Origin: Prevotella sp.
GTDB lineage: Bacteria > Bacteroidota > Bacteroidia > Bacteroidales > Bacteroidaceae
Reading direction: 5' to 3'
Assembly (NCBI GenBank): GCA_017651265.1
Contig: JAGCDO010000059.1
Location: 1 to 64,000, forward strand
Length of the DNA: 64,000 bases
Shown here: positions 34,016 through 43,202 of the stretch, piece after piece
Position numbering within the stretch: the first letter of the stretch is position 1
Layout: every line of letters begins with the position of its first letter
The notes under the pieces: generated by a model
What the model was told of the DNA's origin: nothing
Seen by the model: the letters and a program-made list of their open reading frames with translations, nothing else
Database searches by the model: none
Translations under genes and position numbers: made by a program

Positions 34016-35836
34016 TTAGTGGAAATGACTGAAAATAATGTCTGCTTTCGCCTTTCCGACAACGTCAGAGAGTGTGGAAAGGTCTGCTTCACTTACCTTC
34101 TTTACTGTTTTGAAGTGTTTTAGAAGCGTTTCCTTCGACTTTTCCCCAATCCCCTTGATCTCATCCAGCTCAGAGTGCAAAGCACGCTTAGAACGCTTGT
34201 CTCGGTGGAATTTGATGGCATATCGGTGCACTTCATCCTGTACTTTGGTAAGGAAATGAAAGAGTTCAGTGTCTGTTTTCATTCCAATGACCACGGGTGG
34301 AAAGCCAAACAGGAGCTCGTTGGTTCGATGACGGTTGTCTTTTGCCAGTCCTGCAATGGGAATCGTCAGTTTCAACTCGTCTTCCACCACTTGACGAACC
34401 ACTTCCATTTGTCCTTTACCACCGTCTGTAATGATGAGATCGGGTAGGGGAGTTCCTTCTTCAATCATCCTACTATATCTTCTTCGCACCACCTCCTGCA
34501 TGGAAGCATAATCATCCGGTCCTTCAACAGTCTTGATGTTATACTTCCGATAGTCGTTTTTCGACGGTTTCATCCCCTTAAACACCACGCATCCAGCTAC
34601 TGCATCGGTACCTGATATATTAGAATTGTCGAAACACTCTATCTGATATGGTAGTTTCTCGAGTTTCAAGGCATTCTGCAGTTCTTTCATCAATCGTGTG
34701 TGTTTCTGCTCAGGATTCAGCTTCTCAGCCTGTTTAAGGCGGTCGAATCGGTATTGTTTACCATTCATGATAGAGAGGTCAAGCAGGGTTTTCTTATCTC
34801 CTCTTTGCGGAATGGTAAGAACAGTATCTTTGATTCCTGTTTCCAAAGCGAAAGGAACGATGATTTCCTTGGATTTACTCTTCACCTGTTCACGTATCTG
34901 AACAATACCTAAACTCAAGATCTCTTCTTCTGATTCGTTCAGTTTCTTCTTGAATTCGTATGTAAATGCGGCATTGATGCTGCCGTTGGTAACGTGCATA
35001 TAGTTGATATAGGCTATCTTTTCATCATTGGTGATAGAGAACACATCTACATCATCAATGGTATGACTTACCACCTCACTCTTTCCAGCATAGTTTTCGA
35101 GCGCCAAAAAGCGGTTCTTCAATACTTCTGCATCTTCGAAACGAAGCTCTTCTGCGGCCTTCTGCATTTCTTGGAAGAGGATTTTCTGAACTGCTCTTGA
35201 CCGACCTTTTAATATTTCCTGTGCCTGAGCGATATTATTTATATAGTCTTCATACGACTGTTTGCCAATGCATGGTGCATCACAATTATGGATGTGATAC
35301 TCAAGGCAGGGCTTAAATCGCCCTTCTGCAATTCCTTCTTTCGAAAGGGGCAAACGGCATCTCCTGGGTTTATACAGCTTGTTGATCAGGTCTAATACGG
35401 CATACATACTTCCTATATGACTGTATGGACCATAGTAGATGCCTGTTTTTTTGTTAATGGTGCGGGTCTTGAAGATTCTTGGGAAGCATTCTTTTGTTAC
35501 GCAGATACTCGGATAAGTCTTACCGTCCTTCAAAAGGATGTTGTATCTGGGCTTGTACTTCTTGATCAGACTGTTCTCCAATAACAGTGCGTCCTCTTCC
35601 GTATTGACAACCGTGTAGGTAATGTCGTGAATCTTACTGACGAGTACTTTTGTCTTAAAGCGGTCAACCTCTTTATGGAAATAGGAAGAAACACGACTCT
35701 TGAGGTTCTTTGCTTTGCCAACATAGATGATGACACCTTGCTCGTCATAGTATTGATAGCTCCCCGGTTTCTCAGGTAAGCTGCTAACAATACCATGAAG
35801 TTTCTCTAACCTCTTCTCGTTTTCTTCTTTGGTCAT
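34016..35836 (-). CDS. uvrC: Excinuclease ABC subunit C
   Basis: 606 aa. The GIY-YIG nuclease is at about 18-100 (KPGSYQYYDEQGVIIYVGKAKNLKSRVSSYF); here the first motif is SYQYY instead of GIYxx, as in other Bacteroidales UvrC. The UVR domain is near 205 (EMQKAAEELRFEDAEVLKNR) and the RNase H-like nuclease near 395-500 (IECFDNSNISGTDAVAGCVVF, DLIITDGGKGQ). C-terminal helix-hairpin-helix: LDEIKGIGEKSKETLLKHF. With UvrAB it incises both sides of DNA lesions. It follows apt, separated by a parS site. Confidence 0.96.
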   Translation of the reverse strand: MTKEENEKRLEKLHGIVSSLPEKPGSYQYYDEQGVIIYVGKAKNLKSRVSSYFHKEVDRFKTKVLVSKIHDITYTVVNTEEDALLLENSLIKKYKPRYNILLKDGKTYPSICVTKECFPRIFKTRTINKKTGIYYGPYSHIGSMYAVLDLINKLYKPRRCRLPLSKEGIAEGRFKPCLEYHIHNCDAPCIGKQSYEDYINNIAQAQEILKGRSRAVQKILFQEMQKAAEELRFEDAEVLKNRFLALENYAGKSEVVSHTIDDVDVFSITNDEKIAYINYMHVTNGSINAAFTYEFKKKLNESEEEILSLGIVQIREQVKSKSKEIIVPFALETGIKDTVLTIPQRGDKKTLLDLSIMNGKQYRFDRLKQAEKLNPEQKHTRLMKELQNALKLEKLPYQIECFDNSNISGTDAVAGCVVFKGMKPSKNDYRKYNIKTVEGPDDYASMQEVVRRRYSRMIEEGTPLPDLIITDGGKGQMEVVRQVVEDELKLTIPIAGLAKDNRHRTNELLFGFPPVVIGMKTDTELFHFLTKVQDEVHRYAIKFHRDKRSKRALHSELDEIKGIGEKSKETLLKHFKTVKKVSEADLSTLSDVVGKAKADIIFSHFH

Positions 35837-35875
35837 CCTTGCAAATCCCTATTATAATTGCAGTTAAGAAAGCGA

Positions 35876-35891
35876 TGTTTCACGTGAAACA
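35876..35891. other. parS chromosome-partition site 1
   Basis: TGTTTCACGTGAAACA is a perfect 16-bp palindrome identical to the widely conserved ParB-binding parS consensus. It lies in the 106-bp gap between the apt stop and uvrC start. An identical site occurs 623 bp away. Confidence 0.88.
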
Positions 35892-35942
35892 AACACACGT
35901 ATCTTATATTTTACCATAATTATAGGCTTTAGGTATTTCCTC

Positions 35943-36473
35943 CTATTCCGTAATCAATGTTGTTATTTCTGTTTCCTTGTCGAAGATGTCTCGGCCATGC
36001 AGACCCTCATCGGTAATCTCAATGATGAAGTTGACGTAGATGTTCTTCGGGTTGAACTTCTTGACAAGGTTGTAAGCAGCCTTCATGGTTCCACCGGTGG
36101 CGAGGAGATCGTCGTGAAGTAAGACGACATCATTCTCATCAATGGCATCTTTGTGGATCTCAATTGTATCGGTGCCATACTCCTTACTATAACTCTCTTG
36201 TACGGTTTCAGCGGGTAATTTGCCTGGTTTGCGGCACAGAACCACACCAGCACCTAACTTAACGGCCAAGGCAGAAGCCATGACAAACCCTCGGCTTTCG
36301 ATTCCAACGATTTTAGTAATACCTTTGTCTTTGTAGATTTCGTAGAGTTCATCGAGCATGATCTCTAAACACTCATGACTCTTAAATAACGTTGTTACAT
36401 CTCTGAAGTTGATGCCCTTCACGGGGAAGTCCTTAATGCATCTTAGGTTTTGTAATAGAATCTTGTTGTTCAT
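35943..36473 (-). CDS. apt: Adenine phosphoribosyltransferase
   Basis: 176 aa from ATG 36473 (MNNKILLQNLRCIKDFP); the frame extends to 36515 but that part overlaps parS site 2. Motifs: GINFRDVTTLF near 21, IVGIESRGFVMASALAVKLGAG near 55, GKLPAETVQESYSKEYGTDTIEIH near 84 and VVLLHDDLLATGGTMKAA near 116 (PRPP loop). It converts adenine and PRPP to AMP. It is flanked on both sides by parS sites within mnmG-apt-uvrC. Confidence 0.95.
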   Translation of the reverse strand: MNNKILLQNLRCIKDFPVKGINFRDVTTLFKSHECLEIMLDELYEIYKDKGITKIVGIESRGFVMASALAVKLGAGVVLCRKPGKLPAETVQESYSKEYGTDTIEIHKDAIDENDVVLLHDDLLATGGTMKAAYNLVKKFNPKNIYVNFIIEITDEGLHGRDIFDKETEITTLITE

Positions 36474-36498
36474 ATGATATTTGTTTGTTGTTTTATCG

Positions 36499-36514
36499 TG
36501 TTTCACGTGAAACA
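36499..36514. other. parS chromosome-partition site 2
   Basis: Second perfect TGTTTCACGTGAAACA palindrome. It ends on the base adjacent to the mnmG stop codon (36515-36517) and lies just upstream of apt. Confidence 0.88.
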
Positions 36515-38407
36515 TTATCTTCCTAACAGCACCAATAACACATTGATATCACTGGGTGAAACCCCAGGAATCCTGCTTGCCTGTGCTAATGTGTCAGGGT
36601 TTATGCGGTTAAGTTTCTGTCGGCATTCAGTTGACAACGACTGCAGTGAATCATAATCAAATCTTCCTTTAATCTTGATGTTTTCCAGTCGGTGCATCTT
36701 GTCGGCAATCACTCGTTCGCGTTCAATATAGCCAGCATATTTCATTTTTACCTCTGCGGCCTCGATGATTTCTTCTTTTCTGTTAGGAAGAGAATCGAGA
36801 ACGTTAGACAGTTCGGGTATTAACTGACTTAGGATGGGCAGAGAGATTTGCGGTCTGCTGATGAGATCAATGGCTTTGCATCCGGCGCGGAGTGGGGTGG
36901 TACCCAGTGCTTCTAACTCACCATTGATGAATTTGGGCTTAACGGGAGCTTGCTGACAGCATTCAATAATCTTGTTGATTGCTTCTTTCTTTTCCAACCA
37001 CCAATCGTATCTGTCGCGCTTAGCTACTCCTAAAGCGTAAGCCTTTTCGGTAAGACGGGCATCTGCATCGTCTTGTCGCAGTAGGATGCGGTATTCTGCC
37101 CGTGAGGTAAACATCCTGTATGGCTCATCCACTCCTTTTGTTACCAGATCATCAATCAATACACCAATATAACTCTCATCGCGGTGCATTACAAACGGTT
37201 CCGTATTCGACGGACTCTGTTTGTCTTGTCCTGCAAAGATGGCTGCGTTGATGCCAGCTACTAATCCTTGTCCTGCCGCCTCTTCATAGCCAGTCGTTCC
37301 GTTTACTTGTCCTGCAAAGAACAAACCTTTCACAATCTTCGATTCCAACGAATGGTTCAGTTGAGTAGGATCGAAGAAATCATATTCTATTGCATAACCA
37401 GGGCGATACACCTTGATGTCACGCAGGGCAGGAATCTTTTTCAGCGCTTCTATCTGAACCTCCATGGGCATACTCGACGAGAAGCCATTGAGATACATCT
37501 CGTTGGTGTTCTCACCTTCCGGTTCCAAGAACAAAGGATGGGAATCCCTGTCAGGGAAGGTCATGAGCTTGGTTTCGATGGAAGGGCAGTAACGCGGACC
37601 GATACTTTGGATCTGTCCGTTATACAAAGGAGAATCAGCCAGTCCTGAACGCAATATTTCATGCACCTCCGCATTGGTATTGAAGGTCCAGCAGGGCAGT
37701 TGCCTACTTGTATGTGGAATATTCAAATAAGAGAATCCTGTATGCGAGTCCTCTCCTGGTTGAATCTCACTGTCTTCGAAATGCACACTACGACGGTCGA
37801 TGCGGACAGGTGTACCCGTTTTCATGCGCTCTGAATGGATACCATGACGGGTAATACTCTCTGTGAAATGGGCCACAGCAGGTTCTGCAATTCTACCTCC
37901 AGGAACCATTTTCCGTCCTATATGGAGCAGTCCGTTGAGGAATGTGCCAGCAGTAATCACCACAGCCTTGGCGCGAATCTCAGCGCCCCAGATGGTCTTG
38001 ACGCCTACAGCCTCACCATTCTCTACTAACAGTTCATCGGCTTGGTCTTGCCAGATATCCAACCCATCTGTAATATCCAGTTGGTGACGCCAAGCCCAGA
38101 TGAATTTCTCACGGTCGCATTGGGCTCTCGGACTCCACATGGCAGGTCCTTTAGAGCGGTTCAGCATACGAAATTGAATAGCGGTCTGGTCGGTTACGAT
38201 ACCCATCCTGCCGCCCAGAGCATCAATCTCTCGCACAATCTGTCCTTTAGCAATACCGCCGACGGCAGGATTGCACGACATTTGTGCTATCTTGTTCATG
38301 TCCATGGTCACCAAAAGCGTTCTGGCACCCATGTTCGCACTGGCACATGCAGCTTCACAACCAGCATGTCCACCGCCAATGACGATGACATCATATTTTA
38401 GAATCAT
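36515..38407 (-). CDS. mnmG: tRNA uridine-5-carboxymethylaminomethyl modification enzyme MnmG (GidA)
   Basis: 630 aa FAD enzyme. N-terminal dinucleotide site DVIVIGGGHAGCEAACASANMGA near 6-28; SCNPAVGGIAKGQIVREIDALGG near 44-66; GYEEAAGQGLVAGINAA near 372 and TSRAEYRILLRQDDADARL near 427 are signature blocks. The C-terminal helical domain ends LARIPG-like (QASRIPGVSPSDINVLLVLLGR). With MnmE it modifies the wobble uridine of tRNAs. mnmG is often near oriC in bacteria, which fits the nearby parS sites. It heads the leftward operon; -7 box at 38432-38439. Confidence 0.97.
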   Translation of the reverse strand: MILKYDVIVIGGGHAGCEAACASANMGARTLLVTMDMNKIAQMSCNPAVGGIAKGQIVREIDALGGRMGIVTDQTAIQFRMLNRSKGPAMWSPRAQCDREKFIWAWRHQLDITDGLDIWQDQADELLVENGEAVGVKTIWGAEIRAKAVVITAGTFLNGLLHIGRKMVPGGRIAEPAVAHFTESITRHGIHSERMKTGTPVRIDRRSVHFEDSEIQPGEDSHTGFSYLNIPHTSRQLPCWTFNTNAEVHEILRSGLADSPLYNGQIQSIGPRYCPSIETKLMTFPDRDSHPLFLEPEGENTNEMYLNGFSSSMPMEVQIEALKKIPALRDIKVYRPGYAIEYDFFDPTQLNHSLESKIVKGLFFAGQVNGTTGYEEAAGQGLVAGINAAIFAGQDKQSPSNTEPFVMHRDESYIGVLIDDLVTKGVDEPYRMFTSRAEYRILLRQDDADARLTEKAYALGVAKRDRYDWWLEKKEAINKIIECCQQAPVKPKFINGELEALGTTPLRAGCKAIDLISRPQISLPILSQLIPELSNVLDSLPNRKEEIIEAAEVKMKYAGYIERERVIADKMHRLENIKIKGRFDYDSLQSLSTECRQKLNRINPDTLAQASRIPGVSPSDINVLLVLLGR

Positions 38408-38431
38408 ATCAAATCATGTGAATATGCGATG

Positions 38432-38439
38432 CAAAAATA
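38432..38439 (-). promoter_or_regulatory. -7 promoter element (TATTTTTG) for mnmG operon
   Basis: CAAAAATA on plus reads TATTTTTGC on minus, 25 nt before the mnmG start. It is preceded by AAGATTTTG, an upstream extension shared with other promoters in this window. Confidence 0.65.
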
Positions 38440-38537
38440 CAAAATCTTTTGATAAAACAGGAAGAACTAAAAAGGTTTTTTTGCTGATTAAAAAGCGATT
38501 TTTATTAAAAATACTTTGTACTCTCATTAAAATATGT

Positions 38538-38545
38538 TATATTTG
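38538..38545 (+). promoter_or_regulatory. -7 promoter element TATATTTG for frdCAB
   Basis: TATATTTGC with TTTG at 38515-38518 as the -33 box. It gives a leader of about 145 nt before frdC. The leader 38553-38698 holds small inverted repeats (ATACC..GGTAT near 38576-38583, TCAAC..GTTGA near 38614-38630) but no ORF that I can support. Confidence 0.65.
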
Positions 38546-38698
38546 CAAACCAATAGGGAGGAAATATACCTATTAAAAGGTATTGTTCATGCAATAGCAG
38601 ATGTGGAAGAGTCAACCATTAACCGTTGATTCTTACCCACTAAACGAGGGCTTCTGAAACGAAAGTCTAACAATTAAATAATTTAAAATCAATCATTT

Positions 38699-39421
38699 AT
38701 GTGGTTAATCAATTCATCAATTGGTAGGAAAGTTGTAATGTCCGTTACGGGTATTGCGCTGATCCTGTTCCTGACCTTTCATGGTTGTATGAACGTGGTT
38801 GCGCTTTTCTCGGCGAAAGGTTACAACATGATTTGCGAATTCCTGGGCGCCAACTGGTATGCTGTAGTGGCTACTCTTGGCTTGGCTGCCTTGGCAGTGA
38901 TTCACATTGTCTATGCATTCATCCTGACAGCACAGAACCGTACCGCTCGTGGAAACAACCGCTATGAGGTATCAACAACTGTGAATTCAGGAAAGGTGGA
39001 GTGGGCTTCAAAGAACATGCTCGTACTGGGTATCATTATCCTGTTGGGTTTGTTGCTCCATCTCTGGAACTTCTGGTACAACATGATGTTTGCAGAGCTT
39101 GTGGGTGCTACAACAGCTTACAGTCCGACCGACGGCATTGCATGGATTAAGGAGACTTTCTCTAATCCTGTGTTTGTTGTGCTCTATGTGATCTGGCTTA
39201 CTGCCATCTGGTTCCATCTTACCCATGGTTTCTGGTCAGCTTTGCAGACCCTTGGCTTGAGCGGTAAGACTTGGTTCAAGCGCTGGAAGTGCATCGGTTA
39301 CATCTACGTAACCTTGTTGATGCTCTGTTTCTTGGTAGTTGTTTTGGCCTTCGCTTTCGGTATTGCACCTCTCTGCTGCGATGGAGCAAGTTGCTGTGCT
39401 GAAGCTGCTAGCTGCTGCTAA
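38699..39421 (+). CDS. frdC: Fumarate reductase / succinate dehydrogenase cytochrome b subunit
   Basis: 240 aa with five transmembrane spans: SVTGIALILFLTFHGCMNVV near 17-36, ATLGLAALAVIHIVYAFIL near 60, VLGIIILLGLLLHLWNFW near 103, VFVVLYVIWLTAIWFHLTHGFW near 157, YIYVTLLMLCFLVVVLAFAFG near 201. Intramembrane His residues (H29, H68, H111, H172, H175) are candidates for two hemes b. This is the Bacteroidota-type di-heme anchor that passes electrons from menaquinol to FrdAB. The end is unusual: CCDGASCCAEAASCC, six Cys in three pairs. First gene of frdCAB. Confidence 0.95.
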   Translation: MWLINSSIGRKVVMSVTGIALILFLTFHGCMNVVALFSAKGYNMICEFLGANWYAVVATLGLAALAVIHIVYAFILTAQNRTARGNNRYEVSTTVNSGKVEWASKNMLVLGIIILLGLLLHLWNFWYNMMFAELVGATTAYSPTDGIAWIKETFSNPVFVVLYVIWLTAIWFHLTHGFWSALQTLGLSGKTWFKRWKCIGYIYVTLLMLCFLVVVLAFAFGIAPLCCDGASCCAEAASCC

Positions 39422-39459
39422 TTACGCATTATGTATTAAGAATTAAGCATTAAAGAATT

Positions 39460-41439
39460 ATGGCAAAAGTAATTGATTCTAAGATTCCCGCAGGTCCAGT
39501 ACCTGAGAAATGGAAGGAATATAAGGCTCATCAGCGTTTGGTAAACCCCAAGAACAAGCTGAAGCTGGATGTAATCGTGGTTGGTACCGGTCTGGCTGGT
39601 GCTTCTGCAGCTGCTTCACTTGGTGAGATGGGCTTCAACGTCATCAACCTGTGTATCCAGGATTCACCTCGTCGTGCTCACTCTATTGCAGCTCAGGGTG
39701 GTATCAACGCCGCCAAGTGTTATCAGAACGATGGTGACTCTGTTTATCGTTTGTTCTATGATACCGTGAAGGGTGGTGACTACCGTGCTCGTGAGGCCAA
39801 CGTTTATCGTCTGGCAGAGGTTTCCAACAATATTATCGACCAGTGCGTAGCTCAGGGTGTTCCCTTTGCTCGTGAGTATGGCGGTATGCTGGCCAACCGT
39901 TCATTCGGTGGTGCGCAGGTAAGTCGTACATTCTATGCTAAGGGTCAGACAGGTCAGCAGCTTCTGCTGGGCGCCTACAGTTCTCTGAGCTGTCAGGTAA
40001 AGGCTGGCAAGGTAAAGCTTTATACCCGTTATGAGATGGAAGATGTAGTGATCGTTGACGGTCGTGCCCGTGGTATCATCGCCAAGGATCTCTGCACAGG
40101 TAAGCTGATTCGCTTCAGCGCCAATGCTGTGGTAATCGCTACTGGTGGTTATGGTAACACCTACTTCCTCTCTACCAACGCAATGGGTTGTAACTGTACA
40201 GCAGCTGTTCAGTGCTATCGTAAGGGTGCATATTTTGCAAATCCTTCTTATGTACAGATTCACCCCACCTGTATCCCTGTTCATGGTGACAAGCAGTCTA
40301 AGCTGACGCTGATGTCTGAGTCACTGCGTAACGACGGTCGTATCTGGGTTCCCAAGAAGATTGAGGATGCTAAGGCACTGCAGGCAGGAACCAAGCAGGG
40401 CTGGGAGATTCCCGAGGAAGATCGTGACTACTATCTGGAGCGCCGCTATCCTGCCTTCGGTAACCTCGTTCCTCGTGACGTGGCCTCTCGTGCCGCTAAG
40501 GAGCGTTGCGACAAGGGCTTCGGCGTGAACAACACAGGTTTGGCCGTGTTCCTCGACTTCTCAGAGTCTATCAACCGTCTGGGTATTGACATCATCATGC
40601 AGCGTTATGGTAACCTCTTCGAGATGTACGAGGAAATCACTGACGTATTCCCTGGCGACCTGGCCAATGAGATCAATGGCGTGAAGTACTACAAGCCGAT
40701 GATGATCTATCCCGCTATCCACTACACCATGGGTGGTATCTGGGTTGACTATGAGCTGCAGACCTCTATTCCTGGTCTGTTCGCCATCGGTGAGTGTAAC
40801 TTCTCTGACCACGGTGCTAACCGTCTGGGTGCTTCTGCTTTGATGCAGGGTCTGGCCGATGGTTACTTCGTATTACCTTATACAATTCAGAACTATCTTG
40901 CAGACCAGAGCATCTGGGGCAAGGTATCTACCGATCTGCCCGAGTTTGAAGAGGCAGAAAAGAAGGTTGACGCCGAGCAGGATCGTCTGTTGAACATTAA
41001 GGGTAAGCGTTCTGTTGACTCTATCCATAAGGAACTCGGTCACATCATGTGGGAGTATGTGGGTATGGGTCGTACAGCTGAAGGCCTGAAGACTGGTCTG
41101 AAGAAGATGCACGAACTGGAGGAAGAGTTCGATAAGAACCTCTTCGTTCCTGGAACCAAGGAAGGCTTGAACATCGAGCTCGACAAGGCTATCCACCTGC
41201 GTGACTTCTTTACTATGGGTCAGCTCGTTGCTTTCGATGCTCTTTCTCGTAATGAGTCTTGCGGTGGTCACTTCCGCGAGGAGTACCAGACCGAGGAAGG
41301 CGAGGCTAAGCGCGATGATGAGAACTACTTCTACGTAGGCTGCTGGGAGTACAAAGGCAAGGGCAACGAGCCCGAGCTCATCAAGGAGCCGCTGGAGTAC
41401 GAGGCTATCAAGGTACAGACACGTAACTATAAAAACTAA
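39460..41439 (+). CDS. frdA: Fumarate reductase / succinate dehydrogenase flavoprotein subunit
   Basis: 659 aa. The FAD site is [22 protein letters not shown] near 37-58. [24 protein letters not shown] near 71-94 carries the His for covalent flavin (about His74). The active site is [32 protein letters not shown] near 268-299. The capping domain and C-terminal helices are complete, ending [16 protein letters not shown]. In anaerobic Bacteroidales it reduces fumarate to succinate as the final electron sink. It sits 38 bp after frdC, in a gap containing the AT-rich words ATTATG, ATTAAG. Confidence 0.97.
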   Translation: MAKVIDSKIPAGPVPEKWKEYKAHQRLVNPKNKLKLDVIVVGTGLAGASAAASLGEMGFNVINLCIQDSPRRAHSIAAQGGINAAKCYQNDGDSVYRLFYDTVKGGDYRAREANVYRLAEVSNNIIDQCVAQGVPFAREYGGMLANRSFGGAQVSRTFYAKGQTGQQLLLGAYSSLSCQVKAGKVKLYTRYEMEDVVIVDGRARGIIAKDLCTGKLIRFSANAVVIATGGYGNTYFLSTNAMGCNCTAAVQCYRKGAYFANPSYVQIHPTCIPVHGDKQSKLTLMSESLRNDGRIWVPKKIEDAKALQAGTKQGWEIPEEDRDYYLERRYPAFGNLVPRDVASRAAKERCDKGFGVNNTGLAVFLDFSESINRLGIDIIMQRYGNLFEMYEEITDVFPGDLANEINGVKYYKPMMIYPAIHYTMGGIWVDYELQTSIPGLFAIGECNFSDHGANRLGASALMQGLADGYFVLPYTIQNYLADQSIWGKVSTDLPEFEEAEKKVDAEQDRLLNIKGKRSVDSIHKELGHIMWEYVGMGRTAEGLKTGLKKMHELEEEFDKNLFVPGTKEGLNIELDKAIHLRDFFTMGQLVAFDALSRNESCGGHFREEYQTEEGEAKRDDENYFYVGCWEYKGKGNEPELIKEPLEYEAIKVQTRNYKN

Positions 41440-41445
41440 GGAATT

Positions 41446-42204
41446 ATGGCTAAGAATATAAGCTTTACAATAAAGTTCTGGCGCCAGAATGGCCCCAAGG
41501 ACCAGGGACACTTCGATACCCATGAAATGAAGGACATCCCCGATGATACCTCGTTCCTTGAAATGCTTGACATTTTGAACGAGGAACTCATCAACGAGGG
41601 CAAGGAGCCCTTCGTGTTCGACCATGACTGCCGCGAGGGTATCTGCGGTATGTGCTCACTCTACATCAACGGTACACCTCATGGACTCACTGAGCGTGGT
41701 GCTACCACCTGTCAGCTCTACATGCGCCGCTTCAATGATGGTGATGTCATCACCGTTGAGCCTTGGCGTTCAGCTGCCTTCCCAGTGATTAAGGACTGTA
41801 TGGTTGACCGTAATGCCTTCGATAAGATCATCCAGGCTGGTGGTTATACTACCATCCGCACCGGTCAGGCTCAGGATGCTAATGCTATCCTGATTCCGAA
41901 GGAAGATGCTGATGAAGCTATGGACTGCGCTTCTTGTATCGGTTGTGGTGCTTGCGTAGCAGCTTGTAAGAATGGTTCAGCCATGCTCTTTGTATCGTCT
42001 AAAGTTTCTCAGCTCGCCCTGCTTCCTCAGGGTCGTGTAGAAGCAGCCAAGCGTGCAAAAGCTATGGTCATGGCTATGGAAGAGGCCGGCTTTGGTAACT
42101 GTACCAATACTCGTGCCTGTGAGGCTGTTTGTCCGAAGAACGAGACCATTGCCAACATCGCTCGCCTGAACCGCGAGTTCATCAAGGCAAAGCTTGCTGA
42201 CTAA
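41446..42204 (+). CDS. frdB: Fumarate reductase / succinate dehydrogenase iron-sulfur subunit
   Basis: 252 aa, starting 6 bp after frdA. The [2Fe-2S] ligands are in [23 protein letters not shown] near 57-79 plus a later Cys in ATTC. The second cluster set is in [20 protein letters not shown] near 164-183, and a third in [15 protein letters not shown] near 219-233. It carries electrons between FrdC hemes and FrdA flavin. A bidirectional terminator follows at 42226-42258. Confidence 0.97.
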   Translation: MAKNISFTIKFWRQNGPKDQGHFDTHEMKDIPDDTSFLEMLDILNEELINEGKEPFVFDHDCREGICGMCSLYINGTPHGLTERGATTCQLYMRRFNDGDVITVEPWRSAAFPVIKDCMVDRNAFDKIIQAGGYTTIRTGQAQDANAILIPKEDADEAMDCASCIGCGACVAACKNGSAMLFVSSKVSQLALLPQGRVEAAKRAKAMVMAMEEAGFGNCTNTRACEAVCPKNETIANIARLNREFIKAKLAD

Positions 42205-42225
42205 TCGTCGTAAGACCTTTATATA

Positions 42226-42258
42226 AATAGGTGAGTCCAATCGGGCTCACCTATTTTG
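42226..42258. terminator. Bidirectional terminator between frdB and murQ
   Basis: AATAGGTGAG(T)CC pairs with GG(G)CTCACCTATT (42226-42238 with 42243-42255), with A-rich flank left and TTTTGTTTT right, so it can end both convergent transcripts. Confidence 0.85.
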
Positions 42259-42266
42259 TTTTCCTA

Positions 42267-43076
42267 TCATTTATTCTTCAGTGCCTTATCCACGCTGCCT
42301 GTTGTCAGGAGGCGTTGGCGGGCTTCTTCGTAATCCAAACCTAACGACTCCTGAATCATTCGTGTTCCGCGATCAATGAGCTTAGCGTTGGTTAACTGCA
42401 TCTTCACCATACGGTTTCCTTCCACACGACCCATACGAATCATCAGCGAGGTTGAAATCATGTTCAGTACCATTTTTTGTGCTGTTCCACTTTTCATACG
42501 ACTCGAGCCGGTCACGAATTCCGGTCCGACAATGGTTTCAATGGGATAATCGGATGCCTCAGCCAATGGCGTATGCGGATTACTGGTGATGCAACCTGTT
42601 AGTAATCCGTGCTGTTTAGCTTCCAGGATAGCACCAACAACATAGGGTGTAGTGCCCGAAGCGGCAATGCCAATCACAGAATCATCTTCCGAAGGCTGGT
42701 AGTTCAGCAAGTCTTGCCACCCCTGCTCTGTAATGTCTTCTGCCTTCTCAACAGCATGTCGCAAAGCCTTGTCTCCCCCTGCAATAACACCCACAACCCA
42801 ATGGTCAGGCACACCAAACGTAGGCGGCAATTCGCTTGCATCCAGTACACCCAATCGTCCACTGGTGCCTGCACCGACATAGAACAGTCTGCCCCCACGT
42901 TTCATCCTCGGCTCAATGGCCTCTACCAGTCGTGTTATCTGAGGAAGAACCCGTTTCACAGCCTTTGCCACCAGCGCATCCTCTTCATTGATGTGCTGCA
43001 ACAACTCGGCTACCGACATTTGCTCCAGGTGGTCGTAGTGTGATGGTTGTTCGGTAATTCTTGTTTCTAAATCCAT
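42267..43076 (-). CDS. murQ: N-acetylmuramic acid 6-phosphate etherase
   Basis: 269 aa from ATG 43076 (MDLETRITEQPSHYDHLEQM); ATG 43082 and GTG 43088 are also in frame, but 43088 overlaps the promoter. SIS domain: RLFYVGAGTSGRLGVLDASELPPTFG near 57-82, AGGDKALRHAVEKAEDITEQG near 95 (catalytic Glu), VIGIAASGTTPYVVGAI near 127, GSSRMKSGTAQKMVLNMIS near 188. It cleaves the lactyl ether of MurNAc-6-P in cell-wall recycling. The mRNA is nearly leaderless, since TATCTTTG ends 5-11 nt before the candidate ATGs. Confidence 0.95.
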   Translation of the reverse strand: MDLETRITEQPSHYDHLEQMSVAELLQHINEEDALVAKAVKRVLPQITRLVEAIEPRMKRGGRLFYVGAGTSGRLGVLDASELPPTFGVPDHWVVGVIAGGDKALRHAVEKAEDITEQGWQDLLNYQPSEDDSVIGIAASGTTPYVVGAILEAKQHGLLTGCITSNPHTPLAEASDYPIETIVGPEFVTGSSRMKSGTAQKMVLNMISTSLMIRMGRVEGNRMVKMQLTNAKLIDRGTRMIQESLGLDYEEARQRLLTTGSVDKALKNK

Positions 43077-43087
43077 TGACATCGCCA

Positions 43088-43095
43088 CAAAGATA
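43088..43095 (-). promoter_or_regulatory. -7 promoter element giving a leaderless or near-leaderless murQ transcript
   Basis: CAAAGATA on plus is TATCTTTG on minus, immediately before TGGCGATG. Transcription should start close to ATG 43082 or a few nt before ATG 43076. Confidence 0.65.
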
Positions 43096-43137
43096 CAAAT
43101 TTTTCATTACATTATTCTTTTCTTCGAGAAGATTTTG

Positions 43138-43145
43138 TAATTTTG
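43138..43145 (+). promoter_or_regulatory. -7 promoter element TAATTTTG for the EamA pair
   Basis: TAATTTTGCC, 58 nt before ATG 43203. About 37 bp covering this promoter resemble the promoter at 45126-45133 (ATTATTCTTTT, AAGATTTTGTA shared). Confidence 0.65.
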
Positions 43146-43202
43146 CCGCCTGAAATACAATTAACACGAAGTGTAATAGCTTTTATACCCGATAAACCAT
43201 CC

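Noticed and set aside
40873-41625. 250-codon open frame antisense to frdA/frdB
   Set aside because: Spans the junction of two well-supported genes on the other strand.
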